Source: JACQFK01 sp964619955
Lineage (GTDB): Bacteria > Planctomycetota > MHYJ01 > JACPRB01
Direction of reading: 5' to 3'
Assembly: GCA_964619955.1 (NCBI GenBank)
Contig: CAZUJF010000003.1
Coordinates: 124,001-188,000, forward strand
DNA length: 64,000 nt
Part shown: piece after piece, positions 43,690 to 50,739 of the stretch
How the letters are laid out: the number at the start of each line of letters is the position of its first letter
How positions within the stretch are numbered: the stretch's first letter is position 1
Position numbers and translations under genes: made by a program
Notes under the pieces: generated by a model
Database searches by the model: none
What the model saw: only the letters and a program-made list of their open reading frames with translations
What the model was told of the DNA's origin: nothing

Positions 43690-43730
43690 TGGCGTCAAAT
43701 TGGCGTCAGATTGACGCCAAAATGACATCA
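43690..43730 (-). promoter_or_regulatory. Four 8-bp operator sites at 11-bp pitch before the late operon
   Basis: On the + strand: TGGCGTCA (43690-43697), TGGCGTCA (43701-43708), TGACGCCA (43712-43719) and TGACATCA (43723-43730), each separated by 3 bp, i.e. one helical turn. Two are direct, one is inverted, and the last is degenerate. A TTGACG -35-like hexamer for minus-strand transcription (43698-43693) lies inside the array. It sits between the RHH gene and terS. Confidence 0.7.
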
Positions 43731-43913
43731 CGAGCGCTTGAAAGGGACGACCCGCGCGTCTCTGTTCAGCGCCTCATCGACCACGCCGCAGAGCCAGGAG
43801 TTGAAGCTCTGGCCCTTGTCGGCGGCGATCTTCTTGGCAGCGAGGTAGACGTCCTTCGGGATCCGCAGCGGGATGCGCGCGTCTTCTCTGGTTTCGTCCT
43901 TCGTGTTTCCCAT
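43728..43913 (-). CDS. Ribbon-helix-helix regulator (Arc/CopG-like)
   Basis: 61 residues. A short beta strand (ARIPLRIPKDVYLAAKKIAA) is followed by two helices with the turn KGQSFNSWLCG, the RHH fold pattern of Arc/CopG/HicB-C-terminal domains. ATG at 43913 has GGAGAG upstream. RHH dimers bind tandem short sites with about one helical turn spacing, just like the array that begins at its stop codon, so it is the likely ligand of that array. Confidence 0.7.
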   Translation of the reverse strand: MGNTKDETREDARIPLRIPKDVYLAAKKIAADKGQSFNSWLCGVVDEALNRDARVVPFKRS

Positions 43914-43935
43914 CGCTCTCTCCAACTACGGCCGC

Positions 43936-44196
43936 TCAGCGGCCTCGCCTCTCAATCGCCTCGTCCACCATGCGTGAGATCTCGCGCTCCATGCCCAGGC
44001 GCAGTCCGTGCCGGGCCAGCGCCGTCTTCACATTCGCGAGAGCAGCCTTACCGATATCCCGCGTGGCCCTGATCTTCAATTCGTCGACCATGACGAGCTC
44101 GCGGACGCTGTTCACGCTGATTCCGCGCAGCGCGTTCTTGGTCCTCGTATTGAGGTCCAGCACGTCGAGATCCTGATCCAACACCGTCCTTCCCAT
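43936..44196 (-). CDS. RNA polymerase alpha-CTD-like protein
   Basis: 86 residues, essentially a stand-alone alpha C-terminal domain: LDVLDLNTRTKNALRGISVN, SVRELVMVDE, RDIGKAALANVKTALARHGL, then RLGM. Relative to E. coli alpha, Arg265 (here R18), Asn268 (N21), Gly296 (G49) and Lys297 (K50) are kept, while Lys298, Ser299 and Glu302 are changed to Ala, Ala and Asn. It could bind DNA or sigma/activators and compete with or mimic host alpha. ATG at 44196 has AGGAGG four bases upstream. Confidence 0.75.
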   Translation of the reverse strand: MGRTVLDQDLDVLDLNTRTKNALRGISVNSVRELVMVDELKIRATRDIGKAALANVKTALARHGLRLGMEREISRMVDEAIERRGR

Positions 44197-44447
44197 CAAT
44201 CCTCCTTCGCCTCAACCATCCTCCGCCTAACCCGAATCAACTCCGTGCGCACCTTGTCGATCTCGTGCAGCGTCTGCCACCAGCCGGTCGACCAGATCGC
44301 GTACAGCGTGAGCGTCTCGTCGAGGTCGATCTCCTTCTCGCAGAGCTGCCGAATCTCGTTCTGATCGCACCGAGACTCGAACTGCCGGAGCTGCGCCTCG
44401 CTCGCGCGCGGGAGGCGCGTGTGGATAAGCGCTCGCGCCATCTTCAT
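44196..44447 (-). CDS. Small helical protein
   Basis: 83 residues, charged and helical; contains IYAIWSTGWWQTL-like aromatic segment (LYAIWSTGWWQTLHEIDKVR) and an Arg-rich C-terminus. Its start overlaps the upstream stop (ATGA) and its stop overlaps the alpha-CTD-like start (TGATG). No function assigned. Confidence 0.55.
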   Translation of the reverse strand: MKMARALIHTRLPRASEAQLRQFESRCDQNEIRQLCEKEIDLDETLTLYAIWSTGWWQTLHEIDKVRTELIRVRRRMVEAKED

Positions 44448-44713
44448 GCTTTCCTCTCTCCTCCGACGATCTGCGAAATCACCAGCACCCCGGTCAGGGC
44501 CTTGATGCCGTCTCGCCAGCAGTAATCGCTCCCGCCGGCCGGCCTGTACGGGAAGTGCTTCGCCATCTGGCATTCCGCGATCCCGCGCTCGACGGTGAGG
44601 CACGCGAAGCGCACCTCGGCGAGCGTCGCCTGCATCCACTTGAAGCACTCCTCGGTGCTCGCGTGCTGGACGTTGCCCTTGATCGGCTGGTCGCAGCGCT
44701 GGCAGGGGGTCAT
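44444..44713 (-). CDS. Zinc-ribbon microprotein
   Basis: 89 residues. The N-terminal MTPCQRCDQPIKG has a CxxC pair; further Cys (EECFKW, FACLTV, AECQMA) may complete a metal site. ATG at 44713 overlaps the upstream stop. Early-region accessory protein of unknown role. Confidence 0.6.
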   Translation of the reverse strand: MTPCQRCDQPIKGNVQHASTEECFKWMQATLAEVRFACLTVERGIAECQMAKHFPYRPAGGSDYCWRDGIKALTGVLVISQIVGGERKA

Positions 44714-45081
44714 CTGCTCACCTTCAGGGATCGTGGCTGAAGGCCTTGGATCTCCACGTCCCACGCGGCCTCATGGCGCAGCTCGATCTTCAACGTGGAC
44801 CCTTCGAGCCAAATCACTGCGGCCATGGTGCCTGGGCGGGGGTTTGCCCCTGGGTATAGGTGGACCCGTTCAGACGTGTGTACCCCGCTCTTCTCTTGAG
44901 CCTTGGGCGCCACGCCCGCTGGCTGCTCGACCAGCTTCACCACGTAATGCTGTCCGCAGCCGGGCGCATGTTGGTCGTCGTATTCCCGCGCGGCCTTCCA
45001 GGCTTCAGCCTCCGTCGCCCACTCGCCATGGTAGAGCGATAGACTCGGGGTACTGCACCTCACTCCGTAGAGCTCCCTCAT
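44710..45081 (-). CDS. Hypothetical early-region protein
   Basis: 123 residues. N-terminal ELYGVRCSTPSLSLYHGEWA with EAWKAAREYDDQ, C-terminal beta strands (TMAAVIWLEGSTLKIELRHE). No known domain. Starts at an ATG with a weak Shine-Dalgarno but coupled to the gene upstream. Confidence 0.55.
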   Translation of the reverse strand: MRELYGVRCSTPSLSLYHGEWATEAEAWKAAREYDDQHAPGCGQHYVVKLVEQPAGVAPKAQEKSGVHTSERVHLYPGANPRPGTMAAVIWLEGSTLKIELRHEAAWDVEIQGLQPRSLKVSR

Positions 45082-45269
45082 CGTTTCCCCCTCTCCTGCC
45101 AGCGCACCCAGCTCTCGTCCCGCGAGTCCGCGCAAGGCCCGCTCGCACCGCAGGCACGGCAGTAGATCCAGTGCGACATGCCGCCCTTGCCGTCGCCCGC
45201 GCTTTGCTCGTCGCAGAGGAGGGCGCCGCAGAAGGGGCAGGGCTTGACCACGATCATTTGGGCGGGCAT
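45078..45269 (-). CDS. Lar-like zinc-ribbon protein
   Basis: 63 residues with two CxxC knuckles: KPCPFCGALLCDE and IYCRACGASGPCA, ending SWVRWQERGKR. This is the Lar restriction-alleviation family pattern (PCPFCG ... C..CGA.G). Rac-prophage Lar modulates type I restriction; whether this protein does so is inferred from family only. Confidence 0.7.
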   Translation of the reverse strand: MPAQMIVVKPCPFCGALLCDEQSAGDGKGGMSHWIYCRACGASGPCADSRDESWVRWQERGKR

Positions 45270-45619
45270 GGGGCCTCCAGTTTCTCGAGGGCGGCGACGG
45301 CGGCGACGAGATCCTGTTGCGCCATGGTTTCCGCGACGTCGACTTTGCGCGCCGCCTCCACGACCGCGCGTCGGGCCTTCTGCAGGCAGATCGCATCGAC
45401 CGGGGTCAACATCACCGCGTTCATAGCGATGATGGCGGAACGCGCAAGTAGCTCGTCGTGCGTTTCGGACGGGTACTCGTCGGCGATGGTGCGGATCAGC
45501 TCGAGAGCGGCCCGCAACTCGGCAACGTGTTTGTGCGCCTCATCACGCTCTCTCGTCAGTTGCCAGATCATGCATGAGCTGCAGCCCCCGCAGAAACAGG
45601 ACCGATCTAAGGTGCTCAA
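45254..45619 (-). CDS. Cys-motif helical protein
   Basis: 121 residues. TTG at 45619 overlaps the upstream stop (TTGA) and has GGAGG seven bases before it; this keeps the N-terminal cluster CFCGGCSSCMIW. The rest is helical (RDEAHKHVAELRAALELI, DLVAAVAALEKLEAP). The alternative start is ATG 45571. Function unknown. Confidence 0.55.
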   Translation of the reverse strand: MSTLDRSCFCGGCSSCMIWQLTRERDEAHKHVAELRAALELIRTIADEYPSETHDELLARSAIIAMNAVMLTPVDAICLQKARRAVVEAARKVDVAETMAQQDLVAAVAALEKLEAPCPPK

Positions 45620-45816
45620 GGTCGTACCTCCCGCGTCCGATCTTCCAGCCGCGTGATGTCTCGGTCGAGCTGATCGAACATCGCCTGCTGCTGGCGGTGG
45701 AGCTTGTCGCTCAGCTCCTCGCGCGCCACCAGCGTCTTGATGGTGTCCCACTGGCCATACGTCACGAACGTCAGGATCAGGCACCAGATGATCAGGGCCG
45801 CGCAGGCGATAATCAC
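45616..45816 (-). CDS. Single-pass membrane protein with coiled coil
   Basis: 66 residues from GTG 45816, which overlaps the stop of the 33-residue peptide gene (GTGA). Membrane helix IIACAALIIWCLILTFV at the N-terminus, then a coiled coil (REELSDKLHRQQQAMFDQLD, RDITRLEDRTREV). With its neighbour it forms a coupled pair of tiny membrane proteins. Confidence 0.6.
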   Translation of the reverse strand: MIIACAALIIWCLILTFVTYGQWDTIKTLVAREELSDKLHRQQQAMFDQLDRDITRLEDRTREVRP

Positions 45817-45914
45817 CGCGTCACCGCCACCGCCAGCATCAGGCAAAGCATGGCCATGATCGAAACGACTACGAGGATTGCGAGGCAGCGCGTGGGGTCG
45901 AGCTTGGTCCTCAT
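45813..45914 (-). CDS. 33-residue membrane peptide
   Basis: A very short gene, MRTKLDPTRCLAILVVVSIM then AMLCLMLAVAVTR. It has a basic N-terminus followed by one membrane helix. ATG at 45914 is preceded by GGAGGGAAA, and both ends overlap neighbouring genes (ATGA and GTGA), so it is very likely translated. Pinholin-like or membrane-regulatory peptides have this form. Confidence 0.6.
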   Translation of the reverse strand: MRTKLDPTRCLAILVVVSIMAMLCLMLAVAVTR

Positions 45915-46096
45915 TTTCCCTCCGTCGATCCGAACGTGATCACAGGCCCGTGCGGATCCGGGGCCTTGTAGCCCTCGACGTAGGGGATCAGGATGTCGAT
46001 CACGTCCTTTCGTTCCACTTGCTCGCTGCTGTTCCTCTCGCTCCGCATCCGTTCCAGCGCCCGCTTGACCTGCTCGAATTCCAAGTGCGTCAGCAT
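45911..46096 (-). CDS. Small hypothetical protein
   Basis: 61 residues, charged helix (LEFEQVKRALERMRSERNSS) then a beta-like end (GPVITFGSTEGK). GGAGG precedes ATG 46096. Its stop overlaps the membrane peptide start. Confidence 0.55.
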   Translation of the reverse strand: MLTHLEFEQVKRALERMRSERNSSEQVERKDVIDILIPYVEGYKAPDPHGPVITFGSTEGK

Positions 46097-46118
46097 TTCA
46101 TCCTCCAATCAAATTTCA

Positions 46119-46295
46119 TCAGGCCCCCGCCCACTCCCAAACCAACCAAAGCACCGCGCACGTCAGCCAGATCGCGAGCACGAGCCCGAGATCCTTCGCG
46201 AGCTTCCAGTTCCTGCGGCGCTCGGCACGGAGGTCAGCGAGAACGTCCTTCGCGTTCCAGCGGCCCGAGCGCATGGGGTCGTTGTGATTGTTCAT
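46119..46295 (-). CDS. Small C-terminally anchored membrane protein
   Basis: 58 residues: a basic cytoplasmic part (DLRAERRRNWKLAKDLG) and one C-terminal Trp-rich membrane helix (LVLAIWLTCAVLWLVWEWAG). Role unknown. Start at ATG 46295; a GTG at 46301 is also possible. Confidence 0.5.
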   Translation of the reverse strand: MNNHNDPMRSGRWNAKDVLADLRAERRRNWKLAKDLGLVLAIWLTCAVLWLVWEWAGA

Positions 46296-46304
46296 GGCCA
46301 CGCC

Positions 46305-47756
46305 CTACACCGCCCGCAGGCGGATGTTCTCCCCCTCGGTGTCGACCAGGCCGTTCTTCCTCAGCCAGGACACGTACGCGCGGAAGGTGCTCTTGCCGGC
46401 GGCCACTCCGGAGAGCGTCCCGAGCTGGTTTCGAGTGAGCGAGCCGCGATCAATCAGCACCTCGAGCATGCGCTTGCATCCGCGCTGCCCGGCCTTCGCC
46501 AGCCAGGGCTCCCAGACGGTGCGGTCGACGGCGGCGCCGCTGGAAGCCTTCTCGCCGAGATCTTCGAACAGCGCGCGCAGGGCGTCGTACTGAGGCTGGA
46601 GGTTCTTCCGGACAGCGTCGAGGCGGCGTTCAGCCTGCATCCGGTGCTGGCGCTCGCCGATCAGATCCTGCTTGAGGTTGTGCGCGATCGCTTGAGCCTG
46701 GTCCCGCTGCAGGGTCAGCTCTTGGATGTGTCGCTCGGTGGCGGGGAAGGCCACGGGCGGCGCCGCGGCCGCGAGCTGGACCATACCGAGCAGTGCATTG
46801 CGGGCCTTCGGGTTCTTGGGGAGATCGCCCTGGACGTGGACGCTCACCGTGGTCTTCGTCAGCTCCTTGCGGACCTTGGCGACGAAGTCCCCCACGTCGG
46901 CGAGCTCGACGGCCTGAGCCTTGCTCCCCACGGTGCGCGTCTCGCCGGGATGGAACGTCTCCCGCCGCCGGATCTGGATCTGCTCGAGGATCTTGAGCCA
47001 CTGCGGTGACCAAAGCCACCCCGCGCCGTCGGGCAGGGAGGCCAGCGAGTCGAGGACCTTGTCGAGATCCGCCTCGATCGCGTGGGCCTGGATCCACTCC
47101 CGCAGCGCCTTCCGATCGTGCGCTCCGGAGGTCCTCATCACCAGGAGGTTGTCGACCTGCGAAAGGGCGTCCTTGTCGATCGTCGCCGGCCGCTGCGAGA
47201 GCAGCGTGGCGCCGTAGCCCCAGTTGCGGCCCAGGCGCACCAGGCGCTCGCAGATCTCCTTGCACTCCTCCCCAAGCTGGTGACTCGCCTTCTGGGGGAT
47301 GAACTCGGGTGTCTCCTCGAGGAACACGTGGCGGGGCTGCTGCGGGCGCAGCTCTTGGAGGGCGCCCATGAAGTCCCGGACGATCATGCGCCAGACGGTC
47401 TTCGAGTGCTGGGATAGGTCGATCACGGCGAAGACGGCCGCCTCGATGCAGGCCTCCGCGATCTTCCGCCCGCTGCCCTTGTCGAGCGGGAGGTCGCCGC
47501 GAGCCCCGCCGAAGACCACCACCGGGTAGCCCTTCGACCCGCTGCGCGCGCCGGCGCGGAGGCCCCACCAGACCCCCACCGGATCCAGCGCCATCCACGG
47601 GAGGGATTGCTTGCACAACTCCTCCGCGATCACGGTGGCCGCCGTGCTCTTGCCAGAGCCGCGGGCGCCGATGATTGCCAGCGTCCGCGCCACGAAATCC
47701 GACGGCAACCCGAACGGGACGCCGCGCTCTTTGGTTGTTCCAATGGTCAGTTTCAT
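46305..47756 (-). CDS. HerA/FtsK-like P-loop ATPase with C-terminal winged helix
   Basis: 483 residues. Walker A GARGSGKST (30-38); Walker B-like HVFLEETPEF (143-152, with Glu in place of the usual Asp); sensor-like region GATLLSQRPATIDKDALSQV and DNLLVMRTSGAHD. This is the DUF87/HerA DNA-translocase pattern. A coiled segment (360-410) leads to a winged helix (RGSLTRNQLGTLSGVAAGKS, YVSWLRKNGLVD). It probably moves on or loads onto phage DNA in replication or recombination. ATG at 47756 has GGAGG seven bases upstream. Confidence 0.72.
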   Translation of the reverse strand: MKLTIGTTKERGVPFGLPSDFVARTLAIIGARGSGKSTAATVIAEELCKQSLPWMALDPVGVWWGLRAGARSGSKGYPVVVFGGARGDLPLDKGSGRKIAEACIEAAVFAVIDLSQHSKTVWRMIVRDFMGALQELRPQQPRHVFLEETPEFIPQKASHQLGEECKEICERLVRLGRNWGYGATLLSQRPATIDKDALSQVDNLLVMRTSGAHDRKALREWIQAHAIEADLDKVLDSLASLPDGAGWLWSPQWLKILEQIQIRRRETFHPGETRTVGSKAQAVELADVGDFVAKVRKELTKTTVSVHVQGDLPKNPKARNALLGMVQLAAAAPPVAFPATERHIQELTLQRDQAQAIAHNLKQDLIGERQHRMQAERRLDAVRKNLQPQYDALRALFEDLGEKASSGAAVDRTVWEPWLAKAGQRGCKRMLEVLIDRGSLTRNQLGTLSGVAAGKSTFRAYVSWLRKNGLVDTEGENIRLRAV

Positions 47757-47932
47757 TCTGAATCCTCCGCAACAATTCCTGCAAACGTCTCGCACTCCGG
47801 ACACTCCAGCGCCGGATCTCCAAGCCAGAGCCCCTCGACCACCGCCGTCCAGCGGTGCGAGCACACGGCGCAGATCACGGCGGCCGTGGTGTGGAGCTGC
47901 GCTTCCCCTTTTGGCTGTCCGGGGTTGTTCAC
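47753..47932 (-). CDS. 59-residue zinc-ribbon microprotein
   Basis: GTG at 47932 overlaps the stop of the upstream gene (GTGA), and its own stop overlaps the HerA-like ATG (ATGA). The product has two Cys pairs, VICAVCSHRW and LECPECETF, a compact zinc ribbon. It is short, but the perfect coupling at both ends supports translation. Confidence 0.65.
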   Translation of the reverse strand: MNNPGQPKGEAQLHTTAAVICAVCSHRWTAVVEGLWLGDPALECPECETFAGIVAEDSE

Positions 47933-48150
47933 TCGTCCCCCTCACGCTCTCCCGCCGCTCGCTGTGCGTGGTCCAACTTCGCTGGCGCCGCCTTCGCCTT
48001 CCGATCCCTGCACACGCACGGGATCCGCGTCGGGTACGTCACCCCGTTCGCGTGCTTCACCGGCTCGCCAGGCACGGTCCCTGCGTCCCCGCACACGGAG
48101 CACTGGGGCGGCTTCGGTGGGCCGCGCCGGCTGCTGATCCAATGGGCCAT
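47929..48150 (-). CDS. Zinc-ribbon microprotein
   Basis: 73 residues. QCSVCGDAG and IPCVCRDRK provide paired Cys; N-terminus MAHWISSRRGPPKPP. It starts 2 nt after the upstream stop and overlaps the next gene (GTGA). Unknown role in the early region. Confidence 0.6.
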   Translation of the reverse strand: MAHWISSRRGPPKPPQCSVCGDAGTVPGEPVKHANGVTYPTRIPCVCRDRKAKAAPAKLDHAQRAAGEREGDE

Positions 48151-48152
48151 CG

Positions 48153-49115
48153 TCAGACCTTGCCCTTCCCGGTCCCGTTGCAGGTCCCGCACGGCTTGAG
48201 CACCGTCTGGATTGCCGTGCTCTTCGCCAGGTCCGCGACCTTGCCGGTCCCATCGCACATGCCGCAGGGGTTCGTCCTGGGCTTCGGGGGTCGGTAGGGT
48301 CCTGGACCCTTGCCCGAGGCGTCGAAGAGCTTCAGGATGTCCTGTCCGACCCCGGCGTCGAGGGCCGCCATGACCGAGACCTCCCCGTCCCTGGCCTCCC
48401 AGCTCGTCAGGATCTCGTCGAGCTGCTTCGGAGAGGCCGCGTAGACCTTCCGGTCCTTGGCGCGTTTCTTGAGACTCCGGAGGGGATCCTTGCGGTCCTG
48501 CTTGGGGCCTGTTGATTCAGGCGGTCCTTGGGGCGTTTCCGGCCCTTGGGCGACGTCCGGAGGAGCCTTGGACACCCCGTCGCCCCCCTGCGAAGCAGAA
48601 ACGGGGGGGTCTTTGGGCCCCCCGATGGGGCCCCGCTCCCCCCTATCCTGGGTATCCGGGGTATCGGGGGCTTCCGGGGTATCCGGGGTAGGTCTCGATA
48701 TTCCGGAAGTCTTCCGACATTCTTCCGGAAGAATTCCGACGATCTTCCGTCCGTCTTCCGGAATTATTCCCCTCATCTTGTCGTAGATGTCCCTCTGTTT
48801 CTTCTTCTTGGATTCGTAAAGCATGATGGCCCTGCCCACGTACTCCTGCCAATCGTGGATGGTCAGGCCGTCCTTGTTGAGGAACCCGGCGGTGACCAGG
48901 GCGGCATGCAGAACGCCCGCTTTACCCTTCCAGCGCACGCCGCGCTCCATGACCGAGGTATCCGCGGGGATCACGCCGTCGCGGGCGTATTTCGCCGCCC
49001 AGCGCCATAGGCGGATGGGGTAGACGTCGGCCTCCGGCTTGCGGAGGATCTCGATCAGGTGCAGCGCCTTGGGGTGATCGAAATAGTCCAGGTCGATGGG
49101 AATCTCGAAAGCCAT
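48153..49115 (-). CDS. Replication initiator/replisome-organiser-like protein
   Basis: 320 residues. The N-terminal winged helix (IPIDLDYFDHPKALHLIEIL, RLWRWAAKYARDG, GVLHAALVTAGFLNKDGL) resembles phage replisome organisers. A disordered Pro/Asp-rich linker with TPDTPEAPDTPDTQD follows. The C-terminus has two DnaJ-like Cys repeats, CGMCDGTGK and CGTCNGTGK. It probably opens the phage origin and recruits a helicase. An origin may lie inside the repetitive linker-coding region, as in lambda O; this was not demonstrated. Confidence 0.65.
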   Translation of the reverse strand: MAFEIPIDLDYFDHPKALHLIEILRKPEADVYPIRLWRWAAKYARDGVIPADTSVMERGVRWKGKAGVLHAALVTAGFLNKDGLTIHDWQEYVGRAIMLYESKKKKQRDIYDKMRGIIPEDGRKIVGILPEECRKTSGISRPTPDTPEAPDTPDTQDRGERGPIGGPKDPPVSASQGGDGVSKAPPDVAQGPETPQGPPESTGPKQDRKDPLRSLKKRAKDRKVYAASPKQLDEILTSWEARDGEVSVMAALDAGVGQDILKLFDASGKGPGPYRPPKPRTNPCGMCDGTGKVADLAKSTAIQTVLKPCGTCNGTGKGKV

Positions 49116-49403
49116 TTATGCCCCTCTCTTCTGTTCGAACAGGTCCCGCTGGACGCCCTTCTGCCCGAACCAGTAGCGGTAGACCTTGGTGCCCTCCTCT
49201 GACACGCGCTCGAGGACGGCCGGCGAGACCGGGTAGCCCATCGCCCGGAGCTCGGAAGCGGTCGCAGAGACGTTGCAGACCGGCGCACCCTGTTGAATCT
49301 CGCGCGTGGTCGCTCCAGCCTCGCCACGGGCCTCCAGGAAGCGCAGGAACTTGTCGTAGCGACTACCCGGGCTGACGGTCTTGCCGCAATGAATCGTGCC
49401 CAT
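49116..49403 (-). CDS. Small winged-helix-like protein
   Basis: 95 residues. SRYDKFLRFLEARGEAGATT, then REIQQGAPVCNVSATASELR and RVSEEGTKVYRYWF: the helix-turn-helix-wing layout of phage regulatory or DNA-binding proteins. It precedes the initiator gene directly. Target unknown. Confidence 0.6.
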   Translation of the reverse strand: MGTIHCGKTVSPGSRYDKFLRFLEARGEAGATTREIQQGAPVCNVSATASELRAMGYPVSPAVLERVSEEGTKVYRYWFGQKGVQRDLFEQKRGA

Positions 49404-49618
49404 CACCGTTTCCCCTTCTTTCTGGCCGCGTCGATGACCTCGAGCACGGCGATAATTCCCTGAATCTGGGGCTCCTTGGCGTCGGATGGCGCGACGGCCT
49501 GCGCCTTGGGGCCGCCGCTGGCCTCGTCGTGCTGGCGGCAGACGTTGGCCCCGTGCGCCCACGCCTTCCGGATCGCGGCCTCGTTGAGGCCCTCGGGGAT
49601 GTCGCGGAGGGTGCTCAT
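49403..49618 (-). CDS. Small hypothetical protein
   Basis: 71 residues, helical, with a CRQH/WAHG segment (AWAHGANVCRQHDEASG). Its ATG overlaps the upstream stop (ATGA) and its stop overlaps the start of the winged-helix gene. No function assigned. Confidence 0.55.
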   Translation of the reverse strand: MSTLRDIPEGLNEAAIRKAWAHGANVCRQHDEASGGPKAQAVAPSDAKEPQIQGIIAVLEVIDAARKKGKR

Positions 49619-49893
49619 GCGCCCTCCTCCCGCTTCGCCGTCCTGCGCCCCTTGACCTTGATCTTGACCAGGTCGAGCACGGTGACCTGCCGCCCCTCGA
49701 TGATGATGTCCTTGCGCTTGTACTTCCGCATGACGTCCACGAGCGCTTCCGTGGCGCGCAGGACGTCTTCCTTGAGGGGGACGTTCGCCGCGTCGAGGCG
49801 GTCCTTCGCGCCTTGGTAGCCGTCGATGGCGGCTTCGATCTCGTCGTGCTGAGCCTCGGTGAACCCAGGGAGCTTCTGCTGTTTCGGGCTCAT
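49615..49893 (-). CDS. Small hypothetical protein
   Basis: 92 residues: helical N-terminal part (AQHDEIEAAIDGYQGAKDRL) and a C-terminal beta-basic part (DIIIEGRQVTVLDLVKIKVK). It could be nucleic-acid binding. Coupled to the XRE gene upstream (ATGA). Confidence 0.55.
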   Translation of the reverse strand: MSPKQQKLPGFTEAQHDEIEAAIDGYQGAKDRLDAANVPLKEDVLRATEALVDVMRKYKRKDIIIEGRQVTVLDLVKIKVKGRRTAKREEGA

Positions 49894-50222
49894 ACGGCCT
49901 CCTTCTTCTTCTCGGGAATCTCGACGTGCGTCTGCGTGACGGTCGCGTTGAAGAGCGGGTTCGAGCCCTGGAGGCGCGCACGCAGCCGGGCCCGCAGTTC
50001 GGGGGATTGCTTCTCGACGAGGGCAAGCTCTTGGAGGTCCAGCTTGTCCAGGTCCAGGACCTTCGCCAGGCGGTCGAGCAGGGTGTGGCGAGGAGGGTTG
50101 ACCTTGCCCGTCTCCCAACCTGAGACGTAAGACTTGGTCGTGCCGAGGCGCTTGGCCAGGGCGTCGATACCGAGGCCTCGCTGGAGCCTGCGGCCGCGGA
50201 CCAGGTTGCCGAACGTATTCAT
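49890..50222 (-). CDS. XRE-family transcriptional regulator
   Basis: 110 residues. N-terminal helix-turn-helix: LVRGRRLQRGLGIDALAKRL, GTTKSYVSGWETGKVNPPRH. The C-terminal part is helical and basic. As the only Cro/CI-size XRE protein in the early operon it may control the lysis-lysogeny choice. GGAG lies five bases before the ATG, which overlaps the sigma-like gene's stop. Confidence 0.72.
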   Translation of the reverse strand: MNTFGNLVRGRRLQRGLGIDALAKRLGTTKSYVSGWETGKVNPPRHTLLDRLAKVLDLDKLDLQELALVEKQSPELRARLRARLQGSNPLFNATVTQTHVEIPEKKKEAV

Positions 50223-50722
50223 GCCGTCTCCTTCAGAAATCGTTTCAGCTTCTTCAGCCCGCGAGCGAGAAGCTGGCAGGCGCGGGATTCCGAGAGGCCG
50301 AGTTTGCGCCCGGCTTCCTTGAGCGTCAGGCCTTGCCGGAAATAGAGATTGAGGACTGGACCGCCGATGCGGGACGCCCAGCCCCAGAAGTCATTCGATT
50401 CGGCTTGGTCGTACCGGATGGCCTTCGCGCCACCCTGCTCGTTGACCTGGATCGGCTGGCGGTCAAACGACAGCACCACCGGGAGCTCGCGGCCGTCCTT
50501 GCGCGCCCGGGCACGCTCGAGGCGTGGAACGTGATCGTTGAGCCGCAGGCTGTCGAGCATCGACCCCGAGGCGCGGCGCGCGGCATACCACTTCCACTTG
50601 ACCCCGCGGGAAGGGTCGAACTTCGACCGGGCCCGGAGGACCGCGATCGAGGCATCCTGCACCAGGTCCTCGTGGTCGACGGCCCCGAAGGCCCTCCTGC
50701 GCTTGGCGAGTTTCATCAGCAT
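50219..50722 (-). CDS. Sigma-70-like (region 2 and 4) protein
   Basis: 167 residues. Region 2: AFGAVDHEDLVQDASIAVLR and KFDPSRGVKWKWYAARRASG. Region 4: LYFRQGLTLKEAGRKLGLSE, SRACQLLARGLKKLKRFL. Regions 3 and 1 are not evident. It may direct RNA polymerase to phage promoters. The in-frame sequence upstream of ATG 50722 (RVIRDLLPM) also looks like sigma region 2.1, so a rare start codon farther upstream is possible. Confidence 0.72.
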   Translation of the reverse strand: MLMKLAKRRRAFGAVDHEDLVQDASIAVLRARSKFDPSRGVKWKWYAARRASGSMLDSLRLNDHVPRLERARARKDGRELPVVLSFDRQPIQVNEQGGAKAIRYDQAESNDFWGWASRIGGPVLNLYFRQGLTLKEAGRKLGLSESRACQLLARGLKKLKRFLKETA

Positions 50723-50739
50723 CGGCAGCAGGTCGCGAA

